From positions 90,376-154,375 of the forward strand of contig CANRHU010000001.1 in assembly GCA_947630485.1 (NCBI GenBank): a DNA stretch of 64,000 nucleotides, in the 5' to 3' direction. Source of the stretch: an uncultured Lachnospiraceae bacterium (GTDB lineage: Bacteria; Bacillota; Clostridia; Lachnospirales; Lachnospiraceae). A program made the translations under genes and the position numbers. This document shows, piece by piece, positions 22,348 through 31,461 of this stretch; the first letter of the stretch is position 1, and every line of letters starts with the position of its first letter. Under the pieces are notes generated by a model that searched no databases, had not been told where the DNA came from, and saw only the letters and a list, made by a program, of their open reading frames with translations.

Positions 22348-24183
22348 TTACCACGCAAGAGCGCTCCCTAACAGGTTTACTATCCCGCAGAGAATGATCC
22401 CAAGCGCTGTGGGCAGCGCGATGGCTGCGGCGGTCCATTTCCAGCTGCCTGTTTCCCTGTGTATGGTCAGGCAGGTGGTAGAACAGGGCCAATGGAAAAG
22501 ACAGAAGATCATCATGCACAGGGCGGTTTTTCCGGTCCAGCCGTGCGCGGTCAGCAGGGAGAATAAGACAGCGGAGTCTGTCATCTCGACCAGCGTACCG
22601 GTCTGCAGGTAGGCCATGAGGATAATCGGGAGTACGATTTCATTGGCGGGGAAGCCAAGCAGGAAGGCGGTCAGAATTACGCCGTCCAGACCAATCAGGC
22701 GCGCAAAGGGATCCAGGGCGCCGGTCAGGATAAGCAGCAGGCTTCGCCCGCCGATCTGGATATTGGCCGACAGCCAGATCAGAACGCCGGCCGGCGCAGC
22801 CACGGCGGCCGCGCGGCCCAGGACGAACAGAGTGCGGTCAAAGATGGAGCGGACAATCACTTTGCCGATCTGCGGACGGCGGTAAGGAGGCAGTTCCAGC
22901 GTAAAGAAGGATGGAACGCCTTTCAGAACCGTGTGGGACAGCGCCCACGAACAGAGCAGGGTCGCGGCCGCGCCCAGGAGAATGACGGCAGTCAGCATCA
23001 GGGCAGCCGGCAGAGAACCTGCGCGCTGTGCCTGTCTTCCGGCTAAGAAGAACAGGGTAATCAGGCTGATCAGCGTGGGGAAGCGGCCGTTGCAGGGAAT
23101 CATGGAGTTGGTCAGGATGGCGATCAGCCGCTCTCTGGGCGAATCGATGATACGGCAGCCGACGACTCCGGCCGCGTTGCAGCCCAGACCCATTGCCATG
23201 GTCAGACACTGTTTTCCGCAGGCGCGGCAGCGCATAAAGGCCCGGTCCATATAAAAAGCGACGCGGGGCAGATAGCCCAGATCTTCGAGGAGCGTAAAGA
23301 GGGGGAAGAAGATAGCCATGGGAGGCAGCATGACGCTGACGACCCAGGCCAGCACCCGATAGGCCCCGTAAACCAGGAGATTGACCAGCAGATCAGGCGC
23401 GCCAATCCAGTGCAGGGCGGAAGCAAGAGGCTTTTCCAGGGAGAAGAAGAAATCCCACAGAAGATCCGAGGGCATGTTTGCTCCGACGATGGTCAGCCAA
23501 AAAAGGCCGAGCAGCAGAACGATCATAATCAGACTGCCGGTGAAGCGGCCGGTGACAATGCGGTCGATGATTTCTTCGCGCTTTCGGTAATCGACGCGCG
23601 TGTAGCGGACAGTTTCGCGGACCAGCTGCTTTGGGGAAAAATCGAGGCAGTCGTAGCAGCCTTTGGTTTTGGCGGCGGCGCAGATGGTCTCCCGCAGCCT
23701 GCGAAGATCCTCTGCGCTGCGGGCGCAGCAGGGGACGACCGGAAATTGGAGGACATCCTGAAGAAGTCCAAAATCGATGGAAACGCCTTTTTTGCGGGCC
23801 TCGTCGCAGAGATTGACACAGAGAATCAGGGGGACGCCGTGATCGCGGACGTAATCTGTCTCCACAATCTGTTTCAGAAGACGGAGACCGCGTTCGGGAC
23901 AGGTGGCGTCGCAGACGACCACGATTACGTCCGCGTTGCCGTTGCTTAAGAAATCCCGGGCGGTTTCTTCCTCGCGGGAATGGACCGCAAGGGAGTACGT
24001 TCCCGGCAGATCTACCAGCAGATAATCCGATCCGCAGTCCTTCATCTGTCCGGCTGCCGGCGCCACGGTGACGCCGGACCAGTTGCCGGTGTGCTGTTTT
24101 AGACCGGTCAGTCCGTTGAAAATAGTACTCTTGCCTACGTTTGGGTTGCCTGCCAGCGCCACAGTGATCGGTTTCTGTTCCAT
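22348..24183 (-). CDS. feoB: Ferrous iron transporter B
   Basis: FeoB, 611 residues, the G-protein-coupled Fe2+ importer of the inner membrane. The N-terminal GTPase has G1 GNPNVGKST, the switch region VTVAPAAG, G3 DLPGTYSL and G4-like VNLCDEA. A helical spacer follows, then two gate (Nucleoside-recognition-like) membrane regions with the Cys-containing GCNAAGV and FPANEIV segments. It is somewhat shorter than the 700-plus-residue E. coli protein, as in many Firmicutes. feoA is upstream on the same strand but separated by about 490 bases containing a gene on the opposite strand, so the two may be transcribed separately. Confidence 0.95.
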   Translation of the reverse strand: MEQKPITVALAGNPNVGKSTIFNGLTGLKQHTGNWSGVTVAPAAGQMKDCGSDYLLVDLPGTYSLAVHSREEETARDFLSNGNADVIVVVCDATCPERGLRLLKQIVETDYVRDHGVPLILCVNLCDEARKKGVSIDFGLLQDVLQFPVVPCCARSAEDLRRLRETICAAAKTKGCYDCLDFSPKQLVRETVRYTRVDYRKREEIIDRIVTGRFTGSLIMIVLLLGLFWLTIVGANMPSDLLWDFFFSLEKPLASALHWIGAPDLLVNLLVYGAYRVLAWVVSVMLPPMAIFFPLFTLLEDLGYLPRVAFYMDRAFMRCRACGKQCLTMAMGLGCNAAGVVGCRIIDSPRERLIAILTNSMIPCNGRFPTLISLITLFFLAGRQAQRAGSLPAALMLTAVILLGAAATLLCSWALSHTVLKGVPSFFTLELPPYRRPQIGKVIVRSIFDRTLFVLGRAAAVAAPAGVLIWLSANIQIGGRSLLLILTGALDPFARLIGLDGVILTAFLLGFPANEIVLPIILMAYLQTGTLVEMTDSAVLFSLLTAHGWTGKTALCMMIFCLFHWPCSTTCLTIHRETGSWKWTAAAIALPTALGIILCGIVNLLGSALAW

Positions 24184-24275
24184 GCAAATCTCCCAGTCTG
24201 CGAATGCAGTCTTATGATTACTCTATGAAAACGCGGAATCGTGGGTGCCTGGGTATTTTCATTTTGTGAAATATG

Positions 24276-24284
24276 TGATATAAT
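24276..24284 (+). promoter_or_regulatory. Extended -10 promoter of the small membrane protein
   Basis: TGATATAAT (24276-24284) is an extended -10 element; the -35 candidate is weak (TTTTCA, 24256-24261). It lies 40 bases upstream of the small secreted protein at 24325. Confidence 0.55.
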
Positions 24285-24324
24285 GCCTGTGGATGAGAAC
24301 TGCGAATAGGAGGTTTTAAAACCC

Positions 24325-24588
24325 ATGAAACATATAAGATTGTTCCTTGCGGCTGTGATGCTCTGCTTCTGCCTTTTCTTTGCGGCTGTTCCTGCGCAGG
24401 AGGTTCGCGCGTCCGGCACGGATACTGCGGAACAGACGGAGGAGACGGAGCAGGAGGACGAGGAGACCTTTTTCTTCGTTCTGATGGGCGGCGCCCTGCT
24501 GATTATCATTGTGGCGGTTGTGACCGCGGTGTCCACTGTGTCCAGCTCGATTGCGGTGGCGGCGAATATGGATGTAGACGGCGAGTGA
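24325..24588 (+). CDS. Small secreted membrane protein of unknown function
   Basis: An 87-residue protein with a strong ribosome site (AGGAGG) before ATG 24325. Residues 1-29 form a signal peptide ending in VRASG. A very acidic segment (TEETEQEDEE, about 33-47) is followed by one membrane helix (about 48-73) and a short polar tail. I do not recognise the family. It lies on the plus strand between feoA and feoB, which are on the minus strand, and has its own promoter and terminator, so it is an insulated unit. An acidic segment next to the iron-uptake genes is suggestive of metal binding, but nothing proves it. Confidence 0.75.
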   Translation: MKHIRLFLAAVMLCFCLFFAAVPAQEVRASGTDTAEQTEETEQEDEETFFFVLMGGALLIIIVAVVTAVSTVSSSIAVAANMDVDGE

Positions 24589-24610
24589 GACGGAGGTCTT
24601 TCTCGTACAG

Positions 24611-24668
24611 ACAGGCCTGATGAGGCGTCCGGTTATTTTGGGATGTCCACCCGGCCTGTTTTTCTTTT
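24611..24668 (+). terminator. Terminator after the small membrane protein (bidirectional)
   Basis: ACAGGCC (24611-24617) pairs with GGCCTGT (24653-24659), followed by TTTTTCTTTT. The 35-base interior can fold further but imperfectly. It ends the plus-strand unit and may also end feoA transcription coming the other way. Confidence 0.65.
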
Positions 24669-24670
24669 GC

Positions 24671-24910
24671 TCATTCGGAGCGCACCGCTTCGACAAAAAT
24701 TTGTTTGCTGTTCTGCTCCCGCAGGCCTATGACCGCGCCCTGTACCAGGTATGCCCGCATTCCGCCCGGCCGGCCGGCAAGAACACAGGCGACTTCCTCG
24801 TCAGGGACAAAGCCCAGGTCGTGAAGGCGCCGCGCCATATCAGGAGGGCTGGCGATCCAGACTACAAGGGCCTTTTCTCCCACGTTTATCTGATTCAATG
24901 GAATCACCAT
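24671..24910 (-). CDS. feoA: Ferrous iron transport protein A
   Basis: FeoA, 79 residues, a small SH3-like cytoplasmic partner of FeoB. It begins MVIPLNQINVGEKALVVWI and carries the RRLHDLGFVPDEEVACV pattern typical of the family, ending in the DxxGxxIGLR-like VQGAVIGLRE. Length is normal. It is upstream of feoB in the same direction, but a divergently oriented small gene lies between them. Confidence 0.88.
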   Translation of the reverse strand: MVIPLNQINVGEKALVVWIASPPDMARRLHDLGFVPDEEVACVLAGRPGGMRAYLVQGAVIGLREQNSKQIFVEAVRSE

Positions 24911-25045
24911 TGCATATCACCGAAAAATCTACTTATGACTACAGTATGCGTAACGGGACGGCTTGGTGTTGGCGCCGCGGCGAAGCGGCCGGAAACACAG
25001 TCTGTTTGTACAGCGCGCTGCAAAAGACGGCTGGGAGGTGATAAG

Positions 25046-25120
25046 ATGCAACATCATTTTACGATTATCGGTGAAAAATTTAACAAATTCACCGTTGCGG
25101 GTCATGGGAAAGTATGTTAA
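25046..25120 (+). CDS. Possible 24-residue leader ORF before thrC
   Basis: ATG 25046 is preceded by GGGAGGTG at good distance and the frame runs 24 codons to TAA 25118-25120. The peptide contains two Thr and two Ile codons, not enough to claim a threonine attenuator, and no terminator follows. It overlaps the thrC promoter, so it would have to be read from an upstream start. Listed as doubtful. Confidence 0.2.
   Translation: MQHHFTIIGEKFNKFTVAGHGKVC
25069..25094 (+). promoter_or_regulatory. Operator-like inverted repeat abutting the thrC -35
   Basis: CGGTGAA (25069-25075) and TTCACCG (25088-25094) are a perfect 7-bp inverted repeat spaced by 12 bases. The right arm touches the -35 element of the thrC promoter, a typical place for a regulator site. 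Confidence 0.45.
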
Positions 25121-25123
25121 AAT
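25095..25123 (+). promoter_or_regulatory. Promoter of thrC
   Basis: TTGCGG (25095-25100), 17-base spacer, TAAAAT (25118-25123). Distance to the thrC start is 122 bases. Confidence 0.55.
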
Positions 25124-25245
25124 CCTTTGTCAAAGGAGACCTGCAGAAAGGTACGGACGGATTTGGCCGGACGATACTGTGTCAATGCACACCGGGCGGG
25201 GAACGATACAGCCGTCAAAAGCGGCGGCGGAATGGAGCGACATTT

Positions 25246-26736
25246 ATGAAGAACATCACATATCAGAGTACCCGCGGAGGCGAGAGCGGCGTAAGCGCTT
25301 CCATGGCGATTTTAAAGGGCATCGCGTCAGACGGCGGTCTGTTTATGCCGTCAGAGATCCCGCAGTTGGATAAGCCGCTTCGGGAACTGGCAGGGATGAC
25401 CTATCAGGAGCAGGCATACGAGGTTATGAAGCTGTTTTTGACTGATTTTACGGAAGAGGAGCTTCGTGACTGCATTGCAAAGGCCTATGACAGCAAGTTC
25501 GATACGCCGGAGATCGCGCCGCTGGTTCATGTAGGCATGGCCTACGTGCTGGAGTTGTTTCACGGCAATACGATCGCGTTTAAGGACATGGCTCTGTCCA
25601 TCCTGCCGCGGCTGATCACTGTTGCGGCAAAGAAGAACCATGTAGATAAGGAGATTGTAATCCTTACGGCCACCTCCGGAGATACCGGAAAGGCGGCGCT
25701 TGCGGGCTTCGCGGACGTACCGGGCACGCGGATCATTGTCTTCTATCCGAAGGACGGCGTCAGCCATATCCAGGAGCTGCAGATGGTGACGCAGAAGGGA
25801 GATAACACTGCCGTCATCGCGATTCACGGCAATTTCGACGACGCCCAGACCGGTGTGAAGAAGATTTTCGCGGATAAGGAGTACGAGAAGAAGCTGGATG
25901 CAAGCGGATTCCAGCTTTCCAGCGCCAACTCCATCAATGTGGGCCGGCTGATTCCGCAGGTGGTCTATTATGTTCACGCTTACGCGGAGCTCCTAAACTG
26001 CGGAGGGATTGAGGACGGCGAGGAGATTAACGTGGTCGTGCCGACCGGTAATTTCGGCAATATTCTGGCGGGATATTTTGCCAAGCTGATGGGCGTGCCG
26101 ATCGGGAAACTGTTCTGCGCCTCCAATGATAATAAGGTTCTGTATGATTTCTTTACGACGGGAACCTATGATAAGAACCGGGATTTCATGCTGACGATGT
26201 CCCCGTCCATGGATATTCTTGTGTCCAGTAATTTGGAGAGATTGATTTACCTGAGTACAGGAAGCGACGCGGAGAAGACAGCGAAGCTGATGAAGGAGTT
26301 ATCTGAGACCGGACATTACACGGTGACGAAGGAAATGCAGAAGCATATGGAGGACTTCATCGGCGGTTACGCGACAGAAGAACAGGATGCGGAGGTAATC
26401 CGCTATCTGTACAGGAAGCGCGGTTATGTGATGGATACGCATACCGGGGTGGCGGCCGCGGTATGGAAAGCTCATTGGGATGCGACCGGCGATCAGACAA
26501 AGACGGTCATCGTCTCGACGGCCAGTCCGTATAAATTTTCCAAAGCGGTTCTGGAAGCGATTCAGGGCCCGATCCTGCTGACGGATGAGTTCGCTGTCGC
26601 TGAGGAGCTGGAAAATATTTCGCATGTGCCGGTTCCGAAGGCGGTTCTGGAGCTTAAGACTGCCGAGATCCGCCATAAGAAGGAATGCGACGCTGCCGAT
26701 ATGGAAGCGGCGGTGAGCGGCGTTTTAGGGATTTAG
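25246..26736 (+). CDS. thrC: Threonine synthase
   Basis: Threonine synthase, 496 residues, a PLP enzyme converting O-phosphohomoserine to threonine. The PLP lysine is Lys113 in HGNTIAFKDMALS; the phosphate-binding TATSGDTGKAAL loop and the PTGNFGNILAG segment match the longer (fungal/Gram-negative-like) type of the family. ATG 25246, after TGGAG, begins at the conserved N-terminus (MKNITYQSTRG); the open frame upstream has no family sequence. It stands as a single-gene unit; other threonine genes are not in the window. Confidence 0.95.
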   Translation: MKNITYQSTRGGESGVSASMAILKGIASDGGLFMPSEIPQLDKPLRELAGMTYQEQAYEVMKLFLTDFTEEELRDCIAKAYDSKFDTPEIAPLVHVGMAYVLELFHGNTIAFKDMALSILPRLITVAAKKNHVDKEIVILTATSGDTGKAALAGFADVPGTRIIVFYPKDGVSHIQELQMVTQKGDNTAVIAIHGNFDDAQTGVKKIFADKEYEKKLDASGFQLSSANSINVGRLIPQVVYYVHAYAELLNCGGIEDGEEINVVVPTGNFGNILAGYFAKLMGVPIGKLFCASNDNKVLYDFFTTGTYDKNRDFMLTMSPSMDILVSSNLERLIYLSTGSDAEKTAKLMKELSETGHYTVTKEMQKHMEDFIGGYATEEQDAEVIRYLYRKRGYVMDTHTGVAAAVWKAHWDATGDQTKTVIVSTASPYKFSKAVLEAIQGPILLTDEFAVAEELENISHVPVPKAVLELKTAEIRHKKECDAADMEAAVSGVLGI

Positions 26737-26770
26737 GCGGAATTTAATGAAGAGCGGCTGAAAAAATTTC

Positions 26771-26799
26771 TTTTCAAATAGGAAGTTATGGTGTATACT
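26771..26799 (+). promoter_or_regulatory. Promoter of the aldolase gene
   Basis: TTTTCA (26771-26776), 17-base spacer, TATACT (26794-26799), in the 182-base gap upstream of the aldolase gene. Confidence 0.65.
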
Positions 26800-26918
26800 G
26801 TTACCAGAATTTTGGTGTGTCCCTTGCCGGAGGCGGAACCTGTGGTTCTGTGTCAGAAAGCAGGACTTTACGGCAGCGGCGCAGCGAAGTGATAATTTAA
26901 GAATATGGAGGTATTATC

Positions 26919-27782
26919 ATGTTAGTATCTGCAACAGAGATGCTCAAGAAGGCAGTTGAAGGCCACTACGCGGTAGGACAGTTCAACATCAACAATCTGG
27001 AGTGGACCAAGTCCATCCTGCAGACCGCTCAGGAGCTGCAGTCTCCGGTAATCCTTGGCGTGTCCGAGGGCGCTGGCAAGTATATGACCGGATTTAAGAC
27101 TGTTGCGGCTATGGTTGGGGCGATGATCGACGAGATGGGCATTACTGTTCCGGTAGCTACCCATTTGGATCACGGCACCTATGACGGCTGCTACAAGTGT
27201 ATCAAGGCTGGATTTTCTTCCATCATGTTCGACGGTTCCCACTATCCGATCGATGAGAACGTGGCGAAGACCAAGGAGCTGGTCGCCATCGCCCATGCTA
27301 TGGGCATTTCCATCGAGGCTGAGGTCGGCGCCATCGGCGGCGAGGAAGACGGCGTGGTCGGTATGGGCGAGTGCGCGGATCCCGATGAGTGCAAGATGAT
27401 CGCTGATCTGGGCATCGATTTCCTGGCTGCCGGCATCGGCAACATTCACGGCAAATATCCGGCGAACTGGAAGGGCTTAAGCTTTGAGACTCTGGCCGCC
27501 ATCAAGGCGAAGACCGGCGATATGCCTCTGGTTCTTCACGGCGGTACCGGCATCCCGGCCGACATGATCCGCAAGGCGATCGATCTGGGCGTTGCGAAGA
27601 TCAACGTGAACACCGAGTGTCAGCTGTCCTTCGCAGCCGCGACCCGCAAGTATATCGAAGAGGGCAAGGACGAACAGGGCAAGGGCTACGACCCGAGAAA
27701 GCTTCTGGCTCCGGGCGCTGCCGCTATCAAAGAGACCGTTAAGGAGAAGATGGAGCTGTTCGGATCTGTGGGCAAGGCCTGA
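26919..27782 (+). CDS. fba: Class II fructose-1,6-bisphosphate aldolase
   Basis: A zinc-dependent aldolase of glycolysis and gluconeogenesis, 287 residues. The zinc and catalytic motifs are intact: LDHGTYDGC (catalytic Asp and first His), EAEVGAIGG, GNIHGKYP and LHGGTGIP, plus the phosphate-binding NVNTECQ. The length matches the short Gram-positive FbaA group. Related tagatose-bisphosphate aldolases look alike, so substrate is inferred from its solitary housekeeping setting. RBS is TGGAGG before ATG 26919. High use of GGC/ATC/CTG codons suggests strong expression. Confidence 0.92.
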   Translation: MLVSATEMLKKAVEGHYAVGQFNINNLEWTKSILQTAQELQSPVILGVSEGAGKYMTGFKTVAAMVGAMIDEMGITVPVATHLDHGTYDGCYKCIKAGFSSIMFDGSHYPIDENVAKTKELVAIAHAMGISIEAEVGAIGGEEDGVVGMGECADPDECKMIADLGIDFLAAGIGNIHGKYPANWKGLSFETLAAIKAKTGDMPLVLHGGTGIPADMIRKAIDLGVAKINVNTECQLSFAAATRKYIEEGKDEQGKGYDPRKLLAPGAAAIKETVKEKMELFGSVGKA

Positions 27783-27838
27783 GAACGTCTGAACAGTAAC
27801 GCAAAAACTCCTACGCAAAAACTTTTATGAAAAAGTGC

Positions 27839-27867
27839 TTGCATTTTCCCGAAAAAGGGAGTATCTT
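27839..27867 (+). promoter_or_regulatory. Promoter of glnN
   Basis: TTGCAT (27839-27844), 17-base spacer, TATCTT (27862-27867). A short inverted repeat TCCC-GAAAAA-GGGA lies within the spacer. The start site would be near 27874, leaving a leader of about 165 bases. Confidence 0.65.
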
Positions 27868-27885
27868 ATTGAAGTGAGGAACGAC

Positions 27886-27921
27886 GGCGTTCTCCCTGTG
27901 ATGGGGAGGACGCCTTCTTTT
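27886..27921 (+). terminator. Intrinsic terminator inside the glnN leader
   Basis: GGCGTTCTCCC (27886-27896) pairs over 11 bp (one T-G) with GGGAGGACGCC, enclosing about seven bases, and is followed by TTCTTTT. It begins only about a dozen bases after the predicted start site and 120 bases before glnN, so transcription must pass it: an attenuator by layout. Confidence 0.7.
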
Positions 27922-28038
27922 GTCCCACGGCGCCGCGCGGGATAAAAGAGATTTAAAATCATCGCTTCGTGAAGCGGGGAATCGCCTATAAATACAGCTG
28001 ACGCCGGGCGGAGCGGAAAAGGAGAGGATGGAAAATCT

Positions 28039-30156
28039 ATGAGCGAAGTAGTAAATGTTGCCGAGATCTTTGGCAAGAATGTGTTCAATGAGACCGTCAT
28101 GAAGGAACGTCTCCCCAAGAGCGTTTTCAAGAAACTGAAAAGAACCATTGAGGACGGCACGGAACTGGATCCGTCCATTGCCGATGTGGTAGCCCATGCC
28201 ATGAAGGACTGGGCGATCGAGCGGGGCGCGACCCATTACACCCACTGGTTTCAGCCGCTGACCGGAACCACGGCGGAAAAGCACGACTCCTTTATCTCAG
28301 CTCCCGACGCGGAGGGCAAGGTGATCATGGAGTTCTCCGGCAAGGAGCTGATTAAGGGCGAGCCGGATGCGTCTTCCTTCCCGTCAGGCGGCCTGCGCGC
28401 TACCTTCGAGGCCAGAGGCTATACGGCTTGGGACTGCACCTCGCCGGCGTTCCTGCGCGAGGACGCTGCCGGTGTGACGCTGTGCATCCCCACAGCCTTC
28501 TGTTCCTATAAGGGCGAGGCCCTGGATCAGAAGACGCCGCTTCTGCGTTCCATGCAGGCCATCGACACCCAGGCGCTGCGTATCCTTAAGCTGTTCGGTA
28601 ACACCACATCCAAGCGCGTGGTTCCGTCCGTCGGTCCGGAGCAGGAGTATTTCATCGTAGACCGTGCCAAATATCTGCAGAGAAAAGACCTGATCTACGC
28701 CGGCCGGACCCTCTTTGGAGCTATGCCGCCCAAGGGGCAGGAGCTGGAGGATCATTATTTCGGAGCAATCCGTGAGCGGATCGGTTCCTATATGAACGAA
28801 GTCAATCAGGAGCTGTGGAAGCTGGGCGTCACCGCCAAGACCCAGCACAATGAGGTGGCTCCGGCGCAGCACGAGCTGGCCCCGATCTACGATCAGGCCA
28901 ATCTGGCTGTAGATCATAACCAGATCGTTATGGAGACGCTTAAGAAGGTGGCCGGCCGCCACGGCCTGACCTGTCTGCTTCATGAGAAGCCCTTCGCCGG
29001 CGTCAACGGTTCCGGCAAACACAACAACTGGTCCCTGACCACCAACGACGGCATCAACATGCTGAACCCCGGCGACACGCCCCATGAGAACATCCAGTTC
29101 CTTCTGGTGCTGGGCTGCATTATGAAAGCCATCGACACCCACGCGGATCTGCTGCGCGAGGCGGCTTCTGACGTAGGCAACGACCATCGTCTGGGCGCCA
29201 ACGAGGCTCCGCCGGCAATCATTTCCATCTTCGTGGGCGAGCAGTTGGAGGACGTGATCAACCAGCTGTGCGACACCGGTGCGGCCACCCATTCCAAGAG
29301 CGGCGGCAAGCTGTCAACCGGCGTTGCCACGCTGCCGGATCTGGACAAGGACGCTACCGACCGCAACCGTACGTCGCCGTTCGCATTCACCGGCAATAAA
29401 TTTGAGTTCCGTATGGTCGGTTCTTCCGACTCCATCGCTCCCGCCAACGTGGTGCTGAACACGATCGTGGCCGAGGCGTTCAAGGAGGCGGCCGACGAGT
29501 TGGAGGCGGCTGACAATTTTGATATGGCTGTCCATGACATGATCAAGAAACTGCTGTCCGATCATCAGAGAATCATTTTCAACGGAAACGGTTACTCTGA
29601 CGAGTGGATTGCGGAGGCTGAGAAGCGCGGCCTGCCCAACATCCGCTCCATGGTGGACGCGATCCCCAGCCTGATCACCGATAAGGCCGTGAAGCTGTAT
29701 GAGACTTTCGGCGTGTTCACGAAGGCAGAGCTGGAGTCCCGTGTGGAGGTAGAGTACGAAGCCTACGCCAAGGCTATCAACATCGAGGCCCGCACCATGA
29801 TTGACATGGCCGGCAAGCAGATTATCCCGGCTGTGATCCGCTACACGGCTGCTCTTGCGGATTCCATCAACAAAGTGAAGACGGCCTGCCCGGATGCGGA
29901 TGTGAGCGTCCAGACCGGGCTTCTGACCGAGACTTCCGATCTGCTGAGCGAGATGAAGGCAGCGCTGTCCGATCTGCAGTCGATTACCGAGGAGAGCCTG
30001 GCGATTTCCGACGCCTGTGCCTGCGCTCATGCCTACCATGAGAAGGTAGTCCCGGCTATGGCAGCCCTGCGTGCGCCGGCAGATAAGCTGGAGATGATCG
30101 TGGATAAGGAGCTGTGGCCGTTCCCGAGCTACGGCGATCTGATCTTTGAGGTGTAA
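28039..30156 (+). CDS. glnN: Glutamine synthetase type III
   Basis: GSIII, 705 residues, condensing ammonia and glutamate with ATP to form glutamine. The length and sequence belong to the large dodecameric GSIII family of Bacteroides and Clostridia, not the 450-residue GSI. The N-terminal [20 protein letters not shown] block, the metal-binding [22 protein letters not shown], and [10 protein letters not shown] motifs are present. RBS AAGGAGAGG lies slightly far from ATG 28039 (about 13 bases). It is a single-gene transcript, with a leader terminator in front and a strong terminator behind. Confidence 0.97.
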   Translation: MSEVVNVAEIFGKNVFNETVMKERLPKSVFKKLKRTIEDGTELDPSIADVVAHAMKDWAIERGATHYTHWFQPLTGTTAEKHDSFISAPDAEGKVIMEFSGKELIKGEPDASSFPSGGLRATFEARGYTAWDCTSPAFLREDAAGVTLCIPTAFCSYKGEALDQKTPLLRSMQAIDTQALRILKLFGNTTSKRVVPSVGPEQEYFIVDRAKYLQRKDLIYAGRTLFGAMPPKGQELEDHYFGAIRERIGSYMNEVNQELWKLGVTAKTQHNEVAPAQHELAPIYDQANLAVDHNQIVMETLKKVAGRHGLTCLLHEKPFAGVNGSGKHNNWSLTTNDGINMLNPGDTPHENIQFLLVLGCIMKAIDTHADLLREAASDVGNDHRLGANEAPPAIISIFVGEQLEDVINQLCDTGAATHSKSGGKLSTGVATLPDLDKDATDRNRTSPFAFTGNKFEFRMVGSSDSIAPANVVLNTIVAEAFKEAADELEAADNFDMAVHDMIKKLLSDHQRIIFNGNGYSDEWIAEAEKRGLPNIRSMVDAIPSLITDKAVKLYETFGVFTKAELESRVEVEYEAYAKAINIEARTMIDMAGKQIIPAVIRYTAALADSINKVKTACPDADVSVQTGLLTETSDLLSEMKAALSDLQSITEESLAISDACACAHAYHEKVVPAMAALRAPADKLEMIVDKELWPFPSYGDLIFEV

Positions 30157-30173
30157 ATGTTTCATAACTTAAA

Positions 30174-30225
30174 TAAGAAGGCCGTTGGCAGGAGCAGAAG
30201 CTTTTGCCGACGGCCCTTCTTTTAT
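30174..30225 (+). terminator. Strong terminator after glnN
   Basis: A stem of about 15 bp with a single bulge (arms AGAAGGCCGTTGGCA and TGCCGACGGCCCTTCT, 30176-30220) followed by TTTTAT. Position just after the glnN stop. Confidence 0.85.
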
Positions 30226-30262
30226 GTCAGTATGCAAAAAACGCGCCAGTGACGCTCCGTTT
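30226..30262 (+). repeat. Intergenic hairpin repeat, copy 1
   Basis: Thirty bases here (30226-30255) are identical to 57219-57248. The shared part contains TGCAAAAAACGCGCCAGTGA. In this copy the right arm is degraded (CTCCGTTTG instead of GCGTTTTTTG), so the hairpin is weak. Confidence 0.7.
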
Positions 30263-30296
30263 GTATTGTGGAATCCGATCATTTAAAGCTGTTTGA

Positions 30297-30809
30297 TTAA
30301 ATAACCTGTGTCATGATAAGAATAAGCAGGATGCCGCACAGGATGCAGACAGAACATTTTAACAGGGCGCTGAGGCTGAGTGAGCGATCTCTGATGGCAT
30401 ATTGCCAGGGGCGCTCAACGTTATAGCGTACAGTGACCTCGGAGCCGGCCTCCCAGTTTCTGGCGTAAGGGTAATGCGCTTTCCAGCTATTTCCCTCCGT
30501 TTCCCATTCTAAGACCGGGAAGACCTCCTGCTTTCTGTACCTCCAGTAAGAGGGAGAGAAGATATAAGGATGATTGGTGTTTCGGTCCTGGGTTGCGCGA
30601 ACCGGAGAGTATGTCTTGTTATCCTCACTTTGCTCCACCAGTCCTCTGGAGCGGGACACGGAAAAGGGCTCGTTTCCGACGACGCGGGCAGTGGAATTCC
30701 CTTTATAGAAGAAATACCGAACCGCATCAGCCGCCTCGGTGGCGCATTCAATGACCAGAAGAAATGCGGCTAGTGCGATAAGAGACAACAATAAAACTTC
30801 TTTTGTCAT
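30297..30809 (-). CDS. DUF3592-like membrane protein
   Basis: A 170-residue protein with an N-terminal membrane helix (about 5-27) and a C-terminal helix (about 146-168), joined by an extracytoplasmic domain. The segment ARNWEAGSEVTVRYNVERPW resembles the G-xVxVxYnPxnP core of DUF3592 proteins, whose function is unknown. AAGGAGG precedes ATG 30809 on the minus strand. A TATAAT -10 (complement of 30861-30866) lies upstream, with a weak -35. Confidence 0.6.
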   Translation of the reverse strand: MTKEVLLLSLIALAAFLLVIECATEAADAVRYFFYKGNSTARVVGNEPFSVSRSRGLVEQSEDNKTYSPVRATQDRNTNHPYIFSPSYWRYRKQEVFPVLEWETEGNSWKAHYPYARNWEAGSEVTVRYNVERPWQYAIRDRSLSLSALLKCSVCILCGILLILIMTQVI

Positions 30810-30962
30810 AATAGGCCTCCTTGTAAGACAGAACGATTGTTTCCGGAAAGATACAAGGATATTATAATATATTGCGGGAAAGAAATCGATAGGGCCGCTA
30901 AAATGATAGAAAAATGGTAAGAATCAACTGTGTATTCAATTATAATTCCAGGAACGCAAAAA

Positions 30963-31442
30963 TTATTCTGGATAATTCAGCCGCTCCTCCGAAAGGTCGC
31001 CCATGACTTCGCGGAGGAATTTTTTGGCGCAGTATTGGGCCATCGGAAGATTCATATCCAGGTAATTGCCGCAGTCGCGGGCGGCCGCGCCGGGAACCGG
31101 GCCTTCATAGCCGCTGATAAAGAGGAACATTTCCTCGATGAGGGTCACGATATCCTTTGATTCATAGTCGCCGGCCAGCAGCAGGTAGAAGCCGGTGCGG
31201 CAGCCCATGGGGCCGAAGTAAAGGACCTTGTCCTTCCAGTCCGGTTCGTTACGCAGGAAGGTGGCGCCCAGGTGCTCGATCGTGTGAACTTCGGCCGTGT
31301 TCATGACCGGCTCGTAGTTGGGTCTGGTCATGCGGATGTCGAAGGTGGTGACGGCGGCGTCTCCGGCTTTATCCTTGCGGGATACGTAGATGCCGGGGAG
31401 AAGCTTTAAGTGGTTGATGGTGAAGCTGGTGATTTTTTCCAT
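30963..31442 (-). CDS. luxS: S-ribosylhomocysteine lyase
   Basis: LuxS, 159 residues, splits S-ribosylhomocysteine into homocysteine and DPD, the precursor of autoinducer-2, in the activated methyl cycle. The metal ligands His53 and His57 (HTIEHL) and Cys124 (ARDCGNYLDMN), and the catalytic Cys81 (GPMGCRTGFYL) are all present. It starts 19 bases after the upstream radical SAM gene ends, so the two probably share a transcript. A detoxification role in SAM recycling fits the SAM-sensing metK elsewhere in the window. Confidence 0.96.
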   Translation of the reverse strand: MEKITSFTINHLKLLPGIYVSRKDKAGDAAVTTFDIRMTRPNYEPVMNTAEVHTIEHLGATFLRNEPDWKDKVLYFGPMGCRTGFYLLLAGDYESKDIVTLIEEMFLFISGYEGPVPGAAARDCGNYLDMNLPMAQYCAKKFLREVMGDLSEERLNYPE

Positions 31443-31461
31443 GGGAGCTCTCCTTTTCTGG

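Noticed and set aside
27886..27921. ANTAR dual-hexaloop target in the glnN leader
   Set aside because: Only one hairpin lies between the start site and the T-run, and the loop does not show the A1/G4 pattern, so I only call a leader terminator.
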